A stretch of DNA of 64,000 bases from Deinococcus alpinitundrae (GCF_009982895.1 NZ_WXZL01000004.1:62001-126000), one strand, 5' to 3'; positions 24,268 to 35,182 are shown, numbered from the stretch's first letter. The notes: generated by a model from the sequence alone, not told the origin. Translations and numbers: made by a program.

Positions 24268-24999
24268 ATGAACAAGCAGCCTTCCCCCAGCGTCGAGCGC
24301 AGCAAGTCTTTTTTCAAGGGCGTGGCCCTGACCACTGCGCTGGGTGTCACGCTCGGCCTGGCCCAGAACGCCGACGCTCCATTCGTGCTGACCAGTTCGG
24401 GGACCCGGATTCCCAATGCCACCCTGCAGGCCTACAACGACGCGGGCGGCATCGCGGCGGTACTCGGCAACACCAAGGCCGGAAGTTCAGACGCGGCCAT
24501 GATCGTCACCCAGGCCGGAAATGGACCGTTCATCAAGATGTTTGGCCCCAACGGCGGTGAACACGAATTCGAGGTGGCCAGCAACGGCACCGTCAGCTTG
24601 ATCACGCCCAATCTCCAGACCAATATCCAGCTCAACAACAGCAACGGCATCGTGAGCGCCAAGGGTTTTAACAACCGCAGTGACCGCGCAGCCAAAACCA
24701 ACTTCCACGCCATCAACCCGGCCAGGGTCTTGCAACTGGTCTCGAAGCTGCCGATCAGCCGCTGGAATTACAAAGACGACACCAGTGCTGTGCAGCATAT
24801 CGGTCCGATGGCCCAGGACTTCGAGGCGGCCTTCGGCCTCAATGGAGGCGACGACAAATCCATCAACTCGGTGGACGCCCAGGGTGTGGCGCTGGCGGCG
24901 GTGCAGGGCCTCAACCAGAAGCTCGAAGCCGAGAACGCGGCGCTGCGATCCCGGCTTGATGCCCTCGAAGCGCGCCTGGACGCCCTGACGAACGACTAG
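24268..24999 (+). CDS. Secreted protein with self-cleaving Peptidase_S74 chaperone domain
   Basis: A 243-residue protein starting at the ATG at 24268 behind AAAGGAG. An N-terminal hydrophobic segment (GVALTTALGVTLGLAQ) suggests export. A Gly/Asn-rich middle precedes an intramolecular chaperone domain of the phage tail-spike type: NNRSDRAAKTN with the Ser138/Lys143 pair, KLPISRWNYKDD, HIGPMAQDFEAAFGL, and a C-terminal trimerising coiled coil (LEAENAALRSRLDALEARLD). The family trimerises and cuts itself just before the Ser. The mature part would be only about 100 residues. It is either a surface protein or a domesticated phage fibre fragment. Confidence 0.82.
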   Translation: MNKQPSPSVERSKSFFKGVALTTALGVTLGLAQNADAPFVLTSSGTRIPNATLQAYNDAGGIAAVLGNTKAGSSDAAMIVTQAGNGPFIKMFGPNGGEHEFEVASNGTVSLITPNLQTNIQLNNSNGIVSAKGFNNRSDRAAKTNFHAINPARVLQLVSKLPISRWNYKDDTSAVQHIGPMAQDFEAAFGLNGGDDKSINSVDAQGVALAAVQGLNQKLEAENAALRSRLDALEARLDALTND

Positions 25000-25144
25000 C
25001 GCATTTGAGCCAAAGATTTTCCCTTTGACGTGCGAGCAAAGCGAGCAGGAGCGGGCAGGGCCCACACGGGACTTGCAGAGCTCCGCAGAAGAGGAGTGGC
25101 CCGACACAGGTGCTGCTCACCATGGGGGCCACCGTGCCCAAGAC

Positions 25145-25182
25145 AGTGGCGTTGGCTGGGAAAGCACCCAGCCAACGCCACT
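25145..25182. terminator. Strong 16-bp hairpin downstream of ridA
   Basis: AGTGGCGTTGGCTGGG (25145-25160) is perfectly complementary to 25167-25182 around a six-base loop. It lies 11 bases after the ridA stop and about 145 bases after the S74 gene, so it can separate the two converging units. Confidence 0.8.
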
Positions 25183-25192
25183 TCTATCCGCT

Positions 25193-25588
25193 TTACGCCT
25201 CTCTTCTGGCGTGAGCCACCGCTTCGATTTCCAGGGCCAGACCGTAATGAAGCGCCGGCACCGGCACCACGCAGCGGGCCGGGCGGTGCTCGCCGATCCA
25301 CTCGGCATAGAGCGTATTGAAGCGCGGCCAGTCCTCAACGCTGAGCAGGTACACCCGCACCTGCACCAGATCGGTGCGCCCGCACCCGCAGGCGGCGAGG
25401 ACTTCATCCAGATTGCTCAGCACCTGGGCCGCCTGCACCTCGAAGCGTTCGCCGCTGAGTTTGTGGCCCTGTGCGGTGATCGGCAACTGGCCGGAGATGA
25501 ACACCAATCCGCCCGCACTGGCCGCGTGGCTGTAGTGACCGCCGGGCTTGCCCAGCGCTTCAGCCTGAATGAGCTGCACCTCGCTCAC
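25193..25588 (-). CDS. RidA-family enamine/imine deaminase
   Basis: A 131-residue RidA/YjgF protein that hydrolyses reactive enamines such as 2-aminoacrylate and 2-aminocrotonate. Typical pieces are GHYSHAASAGGLVFISGQLP, QVLSNLDEVLAACG, and the arginine in EHRPARCVVPVPAL. It starts at the GTG at 25588, which overlaps the stop of the upstream dehydratase as GTGA. The coupling makes sense because the dehydratase produces the enamine intermediate that RidA removes. Confidence 0.88.
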   Translation of the reverse strand: MSEVQLIQAEALGKPGGHYSHAASAGGLVFISGQLPITAQGHKLSGERFEVQAAQVLSNLDEVLAACGCGRTDLVQVRVYLLSVEDWPRFNTLYAEWIGEHRPARCVVPVPALHYGLALEIEAVAHARREA

Positions 25589-26589
25589 GGCTGCGTCTCC
25601 TGAAGAGCCGACTCCTGGACAAGCGCGGCGAAGCGGGCCAGATCCACGTTCCCGCCGGACAGCAGCACACCCACCCGCTGACCGCTGAGGTCGAGCTGAC
25701 CCCTGAAGGCCAGCGCGGCGGCCAGGCAACCGGTCGGCTCCACGATCATCTTCATACGGCCGGCGAAGAACTTCATCGCCTCGACGAGTTCGGCGTCGCT
25801 GACTGTCAAAATGTCGTCGACCGAGCGCTGAATCACCGGAAAGGTGTGCTGGCCCAAGTGCTGGGTCTGTGCGCCGTCGGCAATGGTTTTGGGCGTGTCG
25901 ATATGTACGATCTGGCCGCTGCGAAAACTGCGCTGGCCGTCGTTGCCGGTCTCAGGTTCGACCCCGATGACGCGGCACGCCGGGTGCATGGCGCGGGCCA
26001 CCGTCGCGCAGCCGGAGAGCAGGCCGCCGCCGCCCAGTGGCACCAGCAGCGTGTCGAGGGCACCCACGTCCTCGAAGAGTTCCTTGGCGGCGGTGCCTTG
26101 CCCGGCCATGACGTGCGGGTGGTCGTACGGCGGAATCAGGGTCAGGCCGCGCTCCTCGGCCAGCTGCCGCCCGATCGCCTCGCGGTCCTCGGTGTAGCGG
26201 TCGTAGCAGACAACTTCCGCGCCGTACCCACGCGTGGCGGCCACCTTGATGGCGGGCGCGTCGGTGGGCATCACGATCACAGCGGGCATGCCGAGCAACT
26301 GGGCCGACAGCGCGATGCCCTGGGCGTGGTTGCCCGAAGAAAAGGTCACCACGCCCCGGCGGCGCTGCTGAGGCGTGAACTGCGCCAGAGCGTTGTAAGC
26401 GCCACGAAATTTGAAGGCCCCCATACGCTGAAAGTTCTCGCACTTGAAAAAGAGCTGCGCGCCGACGCGTCGGTCGGCGGTGGCAGAGGTCAGCACCGGG
26501 GTGCGGTGCACCGCGTCGGCGAGCCGGGCGTGCGCCTGCACGATCTCGTCGAAGGAAAACGTCCTGGGAACGGAAGAAGGCTGGCTCAT
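25585..26589 (-). CDS. Threonine/serine dehydratase (serine racemase-like)
   Basis: A 334-residue fold-type II PLP enzyme. The PLP lysine is in CENFQRMGAFKFRGAYNAL; FSSGNHAQG binds the carboxylate, and LVPLGGGGLLSG holds the cofactor phosphate. The length (no ACT domain) fits catabolic threonine dehydratase, serine racemase or threo-3-hydroxyaspartate ammonia-lyase rather than biosynthetic IlvA. AAGGAG precedes the ATG at 26589. It is the first gene of an operon with ridA. The exact substrate is undecided. Confidence 0.88.
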   Translation of the reverse strand: MSQPSSVPRTFSFDEIVQAHARLADAVHRTPVLTSATADRRVGAQLFFKCENFQRMGAFKFRGAYNALAQFTPQQRRRGVVTFSSGNHAQGIALSAQLLGMPAVIVMPTDAPAIKVAATRGYGAEVVCYDRYTEDREAIGRQLAEERGLTLIPPYDHPHVMAGQGTAAKELFEDVGALDTLLVPLGGGGLLSGCATVARAMHPACRVIGVEPETGNDGQRSFRSGQIVHIDTPKTIADGAQTQHLGQHTFPVIQRSVDDILTVSDAELVEAMKFFAGRMKMIVEPTGCLAAALAFRGQLDLSGQRVGVLLSGGNVDLARFAALVQESALQETQP

Positions 26590-26839
26590 GTCAAAGCTCC
26601 TTGAACGCGCCGCGGCTGTTCGCAGCGTGGGGCGGAGGGTGGGTTTTGCTCCCGAGCATGCTAGAGCATCGGGAGAATTCACCACCCCAGCCAGCGCAGG
26701 TGCTCAAAGGAGCTGGGGTGTGCTCCGCTGATGCTGCTGAGCCGTTCAGCCGTTCGCCCGCCGCGCGACGCCTACAACCGACAAGACGACTTCGGTCATG
26801 CGGCAAGTCCAGCTCCCCCTGCAAGCTGGGCGGCAGCAC

Positions 26840-26867
26840 AACGCCGGAGCATCAGAGCCCCGGCGTT
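26840..26867. terminator. Terminator after typA
   Basis: AACGCCGG (26840-26847) pairs with CCGGCGTT (26860-26867) around a 12-base loop, 17 bases beyond the typA stop. The 250 bases between this and the dehydratase start show no other gene. Confidence 0.65.
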
Positions 26868-26883
26868 TGGTGTGGGTGGCCGC

Positions 26884-28665
<1,782 letters not shown>

Positions 28666-28806
28666 GTGCGTTCTCTCCTTGCTGGGGCCGCTCCCCCACT
28701 CGGGAAGGAGGCCACAAAAACGCCCGCACACTTGCTACTACTCGCCGTGGCGGGCCGTCCAAACGTGGATTCTAACAGATCATGAGCCAGGAAAGTCAGG
28801 GAGGTG

Positions 28807-29292
28807 TCACGGTTCGGGGGGCAGCTCCCGTCGGTACCTCCCAGGTGTCACACCCAAGTGCCGTTTGAACTGGTTGGAGAAGGCACTCTGGCCACTGAAG
28901 CCCGTCGCCAGGGCGACCTGTGCGGGGAGATGCCCAGCGCCGAGTTGCTGACCTGCCCGTTGAAGACGCGCCTGCACTCCCCGTGATGTCCTCAGCCACC
29001 CGGCGCAGTTGCTCGGTGCTGGGAGACAGCACCAGCTGGACGTAGCCGCCTTCGGCAAACGACTGGCCAGTGTCGACCTCGTCGGGGTTGATCAGTACGA
29101 CGCTTCCGTCCGGCGCGCCCCGATTCCAGAAGACCGCCGCACCACCCCGACGGTGAAGCCCTCGTGGGTATGGTGTGCGAACGCTTGCTTGACGAAGCGG
29201 GCCGGCAACACCTCCAGGCCACCCAGAAACGGCACTCGCCCTAACCCATCATGGGCGAGTGGGGTCCGGGCAGGCGGCGGGACTTCGTTCAC
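28807..29292 (-). pseudogene. AraC-family regulator, frameshifted and internally deleted
   Basis: From a GTG at 29292 the first frame gives the cupin start (LPARFVKQAFAHHTHEGFTV), then reads into a stop. The adjacent frame continues correctly with AVFWNRGAPDGSVVLINPDE and TGQSF, up to AEDITG. A third frame then supplies the AraC C-terminal helix-turn-helix (HLPAQVALATGFSGQSAFSN, ending FKRHLGVTPGRYRREL). About 100 residues expected between the cupin and HTH parts are missing. Two frame shifts plus a deletion make it a pseudogene. It is divergent from the DUF2000 gene it probably once controlled. Confidence 0.85.
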
Positions 29293-29382
29293 GGCCCGAG
29301 CATAGAAACGGCGAGCAGAGCAAGATTTTGCAAGATGGGCGAGCGTACAGGCGTTAGGGTCGTGGGCGGAGGAGGAATGGCC

Positions 29383-29796
29383 ATGAAATGCGTGCTGGTG
29401 CGGGCAAACGATTTGTCGACGGGGCTGGCCGTCAATGCGGCGGGCGTGCTGGCCGTGACCCTGGGCCACAAGGAGCCCGGCCTGATACCCGAAGACGCCC
29501 GTGACGCTTCCGGTGGCCTGCACGCCGGGCTGATCAATGTGCCGCTGCCGATTCTGGTGGCGGGCCGGACCAAACTCAAAGCGCTCAGGGAACGCGCCGG
29601 GCAAGCGAAGCTGACGGTGGTGGGGTTGAGCGACGTGGCCCAGCACGCCCGAACCTACGGGGCCTACATAACCACGCTGGCCACCACCCCGCCGGAAGCG
29701 CTGGATTATCTGGGGCTGGCCCTCTGCGGCCCTCAAAAGAGCATCAACAAACTCGTCGGCAATCTGGCGCTGTATGGCCGGGTCACGGACAGATGA
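29383..29796 (+). CDS. DUF2000-family protein
   Basis: A 137-residue protein. The second of two close ATGs (29383) is chosen because GGAGGAGGA (29368-29376) gives correct spacing. It contains KCVLVRANDLSTGLAVNAAG, then PLPILVAGRTKLKAL and AITTLATT-like segments of the DUF2000 family, which has a peptidyl-tRNA-hydrolase-like fold but unknown activity. The AraC regulator next to it and the overlapping dehydrogenase gene are both broken, while this gene looks intact. Confidence 0.8.
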   Translation: MKCVLVRANDLSTGLAVNAAGVLAVTLGHKEPGLIPEDARDASGGLHAGLINVPLPILVAGRTKLKALRERAGQAKLTVVGLSDVAQHARTYGAYITTLATTPPEALDYLGLALCGPQKSINKLVGNLALYGRVTDR

Positions 29797-30678
29797 CACC
29801 CCAGCACATTCCCCGAATCGTCTTTCTGGATCGCCGCGCCATCAGCCTGCTGCTGCGCCCGCCTGCTTTTCCACACGAGTGGCAGGAATATCAGCACACG
29901 CTGCCGGAATTGACTGCCGAGGGCCTTCAGGGTGCCCGGATCGCCATCACTAACCGTGTGCCTATGTGGATGTGGCGGCCTGCCACGAGCGCGGCGTGGC
30001 GGTATGCAACATCTGCGACTGGTCGGTATCAGTGCCGGAACACGTCTTCGCGCTCCTGCTGGCGCTCCGGCGGCAGTTGCCGAGGTACCAGCGGGCGGTG
30101 GCCGCCGGGCAGGGGCAAGCGTCGCTGACGTACGGCTTCGTGCTGCCGCCGCTGCCGGTGACGCTCAGCGGATCGGTCATGGGCCTGATTGGATACGGAG
30201 CGCTCGGCGGGCAGGTCGCCGCGCTCGCCAGGGCCTTCGGGATGACCCCCCTGATCGCCGAGCGCAGGGAAGCCGCCAGCGTTCGGGCAGGCCGCACGCT
30301 GTTCGGTGAAGTGCTGGCCCGCAGCGATGTGCTGGTCATATTGTGCCCGCTGACCGCCGAAACCCGCGATCTCATCGGCGTGCCCGAAATGGCGCGGCTG
30401 CCTGCCGGAGCGCTCGTGATCAACTGTGCGCGGCGGCATCGTGAACGAGGCGGCGCTGGCCGGAGCGCTCCTGCGCGGCGAACTCGGCGGGGCCAGGGTC
30501 GATGTGCTGTCCTAGCAACCTCCTCCTTGAGCTGGACCCGCCCAATTTGATTCTGACACCGCATATGGCCTACGCCAGCGTGCAGTCGCTGGAAACGCTG
30601 GCAGAGCAGTTGATCGGCAACCTGGAAGCGTACATGGCCGGACAACCCCGCCATCTGATTGATCAGACCGGGCAGTGA
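29793..30678 (+). pseudogene. D-2-hydroxyacid dehydrogenase, multiply frameshifted
   Basis: The start (RIVFLDRRAISLLLRPP) overlaps the DUF2000 stop as ATGA. After ITNRV the frame shifts and a segment is lost; the next frame gives VDVAACHERGVAVCN and the NAD-binding motif GLIGYGALGGQVA, up to LPAGALVINCARG. A second shift leads to GIVNEAALAGALLRGELGGA and VDVLS, then an in-frame TAG. A third frame carries LILTPHMAYAS and the end. With at least three disruptions the gene cannot make a full enzyme. Confidence 0.88.
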
Positions 30679-30785
30679 AACGCGGCTCTGAACAGTCAAG
30701 CCAAACATCCCACCGACGCTCCGGATTGCTGACAAGCGCAACTTCGCTGCCTGTCTCGCCCGCATTCCTCCTCTAAACTGAGCGG

Positions 30786-31379
30786 GTGATTGCCTTTCTC
30801 TCCGGCGTGGTACGCGAGCTGCGCGAACACAGCGCCATTGTGCTGGTCGGCGGCGTGGGCTACGAGGTGCTGTGCCCGGCCTCGACCCTGGGCAAGCTGA
30901 GCGCGGGGTCGCCCGCCGAACTCCACACCCGGCTGGTGGTGCGCGAGGACGCCTGGACGCTGTTCGGCTTTGCCGACACCGACAGCCTCAAACTCTTCGA
31001 GCTGCTGACCAGTGTGACCGGCGTGGGACCGAAGCTGGGGCTGGCGCTGCTCTCGGGCATGTCGCCCTCGGCGCTGGCCCAGGGCCTGCTCAGCGGCGAC
31101 AGCAAATTGCTCAGCAGCGTGTCGGGCGTGGGCAAGCGCACCGCCGAGCGCCTGGTGCTCGAACTCCAGGGCAAGGTACCGGAACACCTGGCCGCGCCCA
31201 CGGTGGGCGGCGTGCGCCAGCGGGTCATCAGCACGGCGGGCCAGGACGCGGTGGACGCATTGCTGGCGCTGGGCTTCCGCGACGCCCAGGTGCGCGCCGC
31301 CGTGTCGGAACTGCTCTCACAGGACCCCGAGCAGAGCGCCGATCAGCTCATCCGCAAGAGCCTGGGCCGCCTGCGTTGA
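30786..31379 (+). CDS. ruvA: Holliday junction DNA helicase subunit RuvA
   Basis: RuvA binds Holliday junctions and loads the RuvB motor. The 197-residue protein has the OB-fold start MIAFLSGVVRELREHSAIVL, two helix-hairpin-helix motifs (LTSVTGVGPKLGLALLSG and LSSVSGVGKRTAERLVLEL) and the C-terminal RuvB-binding UBA-like domain. It starts at the GTG at 30786 with TAAACT (30774-30779) six bases upstream. ruvB and ruvC are not adjacent. Confidence 0.96.
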   Translation: MIAFLSGVVRELREHSAIVLVGGVGYEVLCPASTLGKLSAGSPAELHTRLVVREDAWTLFGFADTDSLKLFELLTSVTGVGPKLGLALLSGMSPSALAQGLLSGDSKLLSSVSGVGKRTAERLVLELQGKVPEHLAAPTVGGVRQRVISTAGQDAVDALLALGFRDAQVRAAVSELLSQDPEQSADQLIRKSLGRLR

Positions 31380-32662
31380 GCGGAGCCGACACGCCCGCAG
31401 CAGAGCCAAATTCAGAAACCAAGTTCCCCAAACAGGAGCAGCGCGCCACCTGGCTGGAACTGTTCTTCGATCTGGTGTTCGTCACGGCACTCGACCAGCT
31501 GGCGCAGCGCTTCGGCGATGATGCCAGCGGGCGCGGCTTCGGCATCTTCGCGCTGATGTTCGTCGCGGTGTGGTGGGCCTGGGTCGGCAATACCCTGTTC
31601 GCCGGGCGCTACGGCAACCAGGGACGGCCCTACCGCTGGGGCACGGCGCTGCAACTACTCAGTGTGGGCGGCTTGGCGCTGGGCGTGCTGGGCGATCTCA
31701 GTGACGTGGGCGGATTTTTCAGCGGGCTGTTCGCGGTCAACCGCTTTATTCTGGTGGGAATGTACGCCGCGCAGATCAAAGACGCGCCCAGTCCCGAATT
31801 GGCCCGCGCCCAGTTGCGCACCTTCGGGCTGAGTGCCCTGATCTGGCTGGCCTCGGCCTGGCTGCCGCCCGGCTGGCAGCAGGTCGCCTGGGGCTGCGCC
31901 GTGGGCGTGGACGCGGTGGCCTCGATTGTCTCGCGGCGGGTCCAGGGCCAGAACATGCCGCACCCCGAGCACCTGCCCGAGCGCGTTGGACTGCTGACCA
32001 TCATCTCGCTGGGGGCCATCATCACCGAGATCGTGAGCGGCGCGGGCAGCCAGAAGCTGACCCTGACCTCGCAGCTGCCTGCCGGACTGTCACTGCTCAC
32101 CACCCTGGCCCTTTTCAAGCTGTATTTCGACGAGGCCCGCGACCTGCCGGTGCTGCTGGCCCACCGCGACGGCCGGGTGGGCACGCTGCTGCTGTGGCTC
32201 TACACCCACCTGCCACTGACGCTGGCCCTCACCGCCCTGGGCGTGGGCATCGGGCACGGCATCGCGGGCCAGGGACCGGAAGCCGACCGGCATGAGCGGG
32301 TCACTGTGGCCCTGTCGCTGACGGCCATCTTCCTGAATCTGGCCGCGCTGCGCGCCGTGACCCAGCACGCGCTGGGCAAGCTCAAGATGGATTTGAGCAT
32401 CTGGGCACTGCTGCTCGGCGGCGCGGCCATGCTGGGCTTGATGTTCGCGCCGCTGGCCACCCTCCCCTACCAGGCGGCCACCCTGGCGGTCTGCGGGCTG
32501 GCGCTGCTGGCCGTCTGGCGCGACCCGGCCCGGCAGTTTCTGGCGCGCACCGAGGAGGCCGTGGCCGAGGAAGCCCACGCCGACGACGATTCATCCGGCA
32601 ATTCGGCTGGGCCGCCCGCCAAGCAGCAACGCTCCGCCCAGGCCACGACGCCCGAAGCCTGA
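31376..32662 (+). CDS. ltrA: Low-temperature-requirement A (LtrA) family membrane protein
   Basis: A 428-residue polytopic membrane protein. The start is best placed at the TTG at 31376, which overlaps the ruvA stop as TTGA. The N-terminal ATWLELFFDLVFVTAL followed by a Trp-rich helix (FVAVWWAWVGNTLF) is the LtrA signature, and about ten helices follow before a hydrophilic tail. The role is poorly understood; the name comes from a Listeria cold-growth mutant. Coupling with ruvA looks accidental rather than functional. Confidence 0.85.
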   Translation: MSGADTPAAEPNSETKFPKQEQRATWLELFFDLVFVTALDQLAQRFGDDASGRGFGIFALMFVAVWWAWVGNTLFAGRYGNQGRPYRWGTALQLLSVGGLALGVLGDLSDVGGFFSGLFAVNRFILVGMYAAQIKDAPSPELARAQLRTFGLSALIWLASAWLPPGWQQVAWGCAVGVDAVASIVSRRVQGQNMPHPEHLPERVGLLTIISLGAIITEIVSGAGSQKLTLTSQLPAGLSLLTTLALFKLYFDEARDLPVLLAHRDGRVGTLLLWLYTHLPLTLALTALGVGIGHGIAGQGPEADRHERVTVALSLTAIFLNLAALRAVTQHALGKLKMDLSIWALLLGGAAMLGLMFAPLATLPYQAATLAVCGLALLAVWRDPARQFLARTEEAVAEEAHADDDSSGNSAGPPAKQQRSAQATTPEA

Positions 32663-32772
32663 GCACTGCTGAGGTGGTCGCGAAGGTGTGCCACCAAGCC
32701 GCACAGGGTCATGTCCGGGACCGCTCCCTGACTCGCCACACATGACCCGCCCGGACCCGCTACCGTAGACCC

Positions 32773-33801
32773 ATGACCAATCCAGCCGATTCGGCTAGCC
32801 CTGCTGCCCTGCCCGAGACCTTCCGTGCCCTGCTGCTGACCAAGAACGGCGACGCCGTGAGCGCTGACCTGACCGACGTGCCCACCGCCGAGCTGCCCGC
32901 CGGTGAGGTGACGGTGCGGGTACAGGCGTCGGATCTCAATTACAAGGACGGGCTGGCGATTCTGGGCAAGCTGGGCATTCGCACGTATCCGATGGTGCCG
33001 GGCATCGACTTTGCTGGAACCGTGCTGGAGAGCTCGGACGCCCGCTACCAAACGGGCGACAACGTGACCCTGACTGGCTGGGGCGTGGGCGAGCGCTTCT
33101 GGGGCGGCTACGCCGAACTGGCCCGCGTGAAGGCCGACTGGCTGGTCAAGACGCCCGAGCGCTTCAGCGCCGCCGAGGCGATGGCTGTCGGCACGGCGGG
33201 CCTGACCGCCATGCTGTGCGTGATGGCGCTGGAAGACGCAGGCCTGACACCCGACCAGGGCGGCGACGTGCTGGTGACCGGCGCAGCGGGCGGGGTGGGT
33301 AGCGTCGCGGTGAGCCTGCTCTCGGCACGCGGCTACCGCGTCACGGCGGCCACCGGACGCGTGGAGAGCGAGGGCGACTACCTGCGGGGCCTGGGGGCCT
33401 CGGACGTCATTCACAGAGACGAGCTGAGCGCCCTCAAGAAGCCGCTGGAAAAGGAGCGCTGGACGGCAGCCATAGACGTGGCGGGCGGCGCGACCCTGGC
33501 GGGCGTGCTGTCCAGTACCCGATACGGCGGTCATGTCGCGGCCTGCGGGCTGGCCGACAGCGCTGGCCTGACAGCCTCGGTGCTGCCCTTCATTCTGCGC
33601 AACGTCACCCTGCACGGCGTGGACAGTGTGCAGTGCCCCGCACCCCAGCGCCAGCGCGCCTGGGACCGCCTGGCCGCCGAGCTGCCCGAGACACTGCTCA
33701 AAGACGGCGTGCAGACGGCCCGGCTGGAAGACCTGCCGCGCCTCGCCGGAGAGATTCTGGCTGGACAGGTGCGCGGGCGCACGGTCATCGACCTGAGCTG
33801 A
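32773..33801 (+). CDS. acuI: AcuI/YhdH-type quinone oxidoreductase-like reductase
   Basis: A 342-residue medium-chain dehydrogenase/reductase without zinc ligands. SDLNYKDGLAILGKLG, GIDFAGTVLES, VTGAAGGVGSVAVSLL (NADPH site) and YGGHVAACGLA match the YhdH/AcuI group, which reduces acryloyl-CoA to propionyl-CoA. TACCGT (32761-32766) is six bases before the ATG, so the message is probably leaderless. The activity is inferred from the family. Confidence 0.85.
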   Translation: MTNPADSASPAALPETFRALLLTKNGDAVSADLTDVPTAELPAGEVTVRVQASDLNYKDGLAILGKLGIRTYPMVPGIDFAGTVLESSDARYQTGDNVTLTGWGVGERFWGGYAELARVKADWLVKTPERFSAAEAMAVGTAGLTAMLCVMALEDAGLTPDQGGDVLVTGAAGGVGSVAVSLLSARGYRVTAATGRVESEGDYLRGLGASDVIHRDELSALKKPLEKERWTAAIDVAGGATLAGVLSSTRYGGHVAACGLADSAGLTASVLPFILRNVTLHGVDSVQCPAPQRQRAWDRLAAELPETLLKDGVQTARLEDLPRLAGEILAGQVRGRTVIDLS

Positions 33802-33878
33802 GTCGAGCTGGATTGATCTGCAAGGCTTCAGGGCGAAGCCCTACGGTGACGCCGCGCCCGGCATGATGAATTGGGGGC

Positions 33879-34502
33879 ATGACCACCCTGATTCTCGGCG
33901 CAACCGGCGGCATCGGCTCGGCCCTCACGCAGCTCTGGACCGCAGACGAGCTGTACCTCAGCGGGCGCGACGAGGCCAAGTTGCAGGCGCTGGCGGCCAA
34001 GCGCCAAGCCAACACCCTGCGGGCCGACCTGGGCTTCGAAAGCCAGGTCAGCCGCCTGTTCGGGCAGCTTCCCGAGTCGCTGGGCACCATCGTTTACGCA
34101 GCGGGGTCGGCCTACCCGGAGGCGCTGGCGCAACTGAAAGCCGAGAACGTGCGACAGGTCTGGAACGCCAATTACTTCGGGTTGATCTGGACGCTGAAGT
34201 ACGGGCTGCCGAAGCTGGCGGCGGGCGGGCGGCTGTATGTCATCGGCGCGCGCGAGGACCTGACCACCGCACGCGGCTTCTCGCAGTACGCGGCCAGCAA
34301 AGCGGGCGTGGCGCGGCTACTGAGCATTGCCCGGCTGGAAGCACGCGGCAAGACACTGACGCTGGTGCTGCCGCCCGCCGTGGACACCGGACTGTGGGCG
34401 CAGGTGGGCAAGGTGCCCAAAGGGGCCGTGTCGCCGGACGTGGCGGCACAGGCCATCGTGGATGACCGCAGCGGTGCTGGACAAGAAGAGCTGCGGATCT
34501 GA
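33879..34502 (+). CDS. Short-chain dehydrogenase/reductase
   Basis: A 207-residue Rossmann protein. The nucleotide site is ILGATGGIGSAL, the NAG-like motif appears as YAAGSAY, and the catalytic YxxxK is YAASKAG. It is shorter than the usual 240-260 residues, lacking part of the substrate-binding C-terminus. The substrate is unknown. It converges on the SMR pair with a gap of only seven bases. Confidence 0.8.
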   Translation: MTTLILGATGGIGSALTQLWTADELYLSGRDEAKLQALAAKRQANTLRADLGFESQVSRLFGQLPESLGTIVYAAGSAYPEALAQLKAENVRQVWNANYFGLIWTLKYGLPKLAAGGRLYVIGAREDLTTARGFSQYAASKAGVARLLSIARLEARGKTLTLVLPPAVDTGLWAQVGKVPKGAVSPDVAAQAIVDDRSGAGQEELRI

Positions 34503-34509
34503 AGCGGGC

Positions 34510-34857
34510 CTAACCCTGAGCGGCTTTGCGGCCAGATGACAGCTTGAGGCCGACCAAAGCCGCGACCAACATACCCAGTAACAAAAGGCGCAGCACACTG
34601 AGACCCTCGCCGAACACCACACTCCCCACCGCGACGGCGCCCACCGAGCCGATACCGGTCCAGACGGCGTAGGCGGTGCCCAGCGGGATGGTCTTGAGCG
34701 CGCGCGCGAGAAAGTCGAAGCTGAAGTAGGCGCACACCAGAAACACGTACAGAAACTGCGGGCGGGTCTGCTCCAGCTTCAAGGCGGTGGCGAAGCCGAC
34801 TTCCAGCAGCCCGGCCAGCACCAGCCAGTGCCAGTCGGTCCAGCACAGGCGACTCAC
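34510..34857 (-). CDS. SMR-family multidrug/guanidinium exporter subunit (second)
   Basis: A 115-residue small multidrug resistance protein with four membrane helices. WHWLVLAGLLEVGFATALKL carries the essential membrane Glu, and IPLGTAYAVWTGIGSVGAVA is the SMR signature. The GTG start at 34857 overlaps the stop of the first SMR gene as GTGA, so the two are made together and probably form a heterodimer, as in EbrAB or YkkCD. Confidence 0.88.
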   Translation of the reverse strand: MSRLCWTDWHWLVLAGLLEVGFATALKLEQTRPQFLYVFLVCAYFSFDFLARALKTIPLGTAYAVWTGIGSVGAVAVGSVVFGEGLSVLRLLLLGMLVAALVGLKLSSGRKAAQG

Positions 34858-35168
34858 GGCACGACCCGCAGCCCGATGATCGCCAGCAAGACCAGGCCCA
34901 GGAGTCCCAGCCGCAGTGGCGTGGCCTCCTCGCGGAAAAACAGAAAACCGATCAAGGCGGTGCCCACTGCACCGATGCCGGTCCAGACGGTGTAGACCGT
35001 GCCGAGCGGCAGCGTCTTGAGCGCCTGACTCATCAGCCCGAAGCTGGCGATGGCGAACACCAGAAACAGCAAGCTGGGCCACAGCTTCTTGAAGCCGTCA
35101 CTGAGCTTCAGGCAGGTGGTGAAGCCGATCTCGCACAGCCCCGCCAGCAACAACACGGTCCATCCCAC
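34854..35168 (-). CDS. SMR-family multidrug/guanidinium exporter subunit (first)
   Basis: A 104-residue SMR protein from the GTG at 35168 with GGGAGG upstream. TVLLLAGLCEIGFTTCLKLS contains the proton-coupling Glu; LPLGTVYTVWTGIGAVGTAL is the signature loop. It is the first gene of the pair and is divergent from a TetR regulator, with two palindromic operators in the shared 72-bp gap. The substrates could be quaternary cations or guanidinium. Confidence 0.88.
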   Translation of the reverse strand: MGWTVLLLAGLCEIGFTTCLKLSDGFKKLWPSLLFLVFAIASFGLMSQALKTLPLGTVYTVWTGIGAVGTALIGFLFFREEATPLRLGLLGLVLLAIIGLRVVP

Positions 35169-35182
35169 GTCCGACCTCCCTT

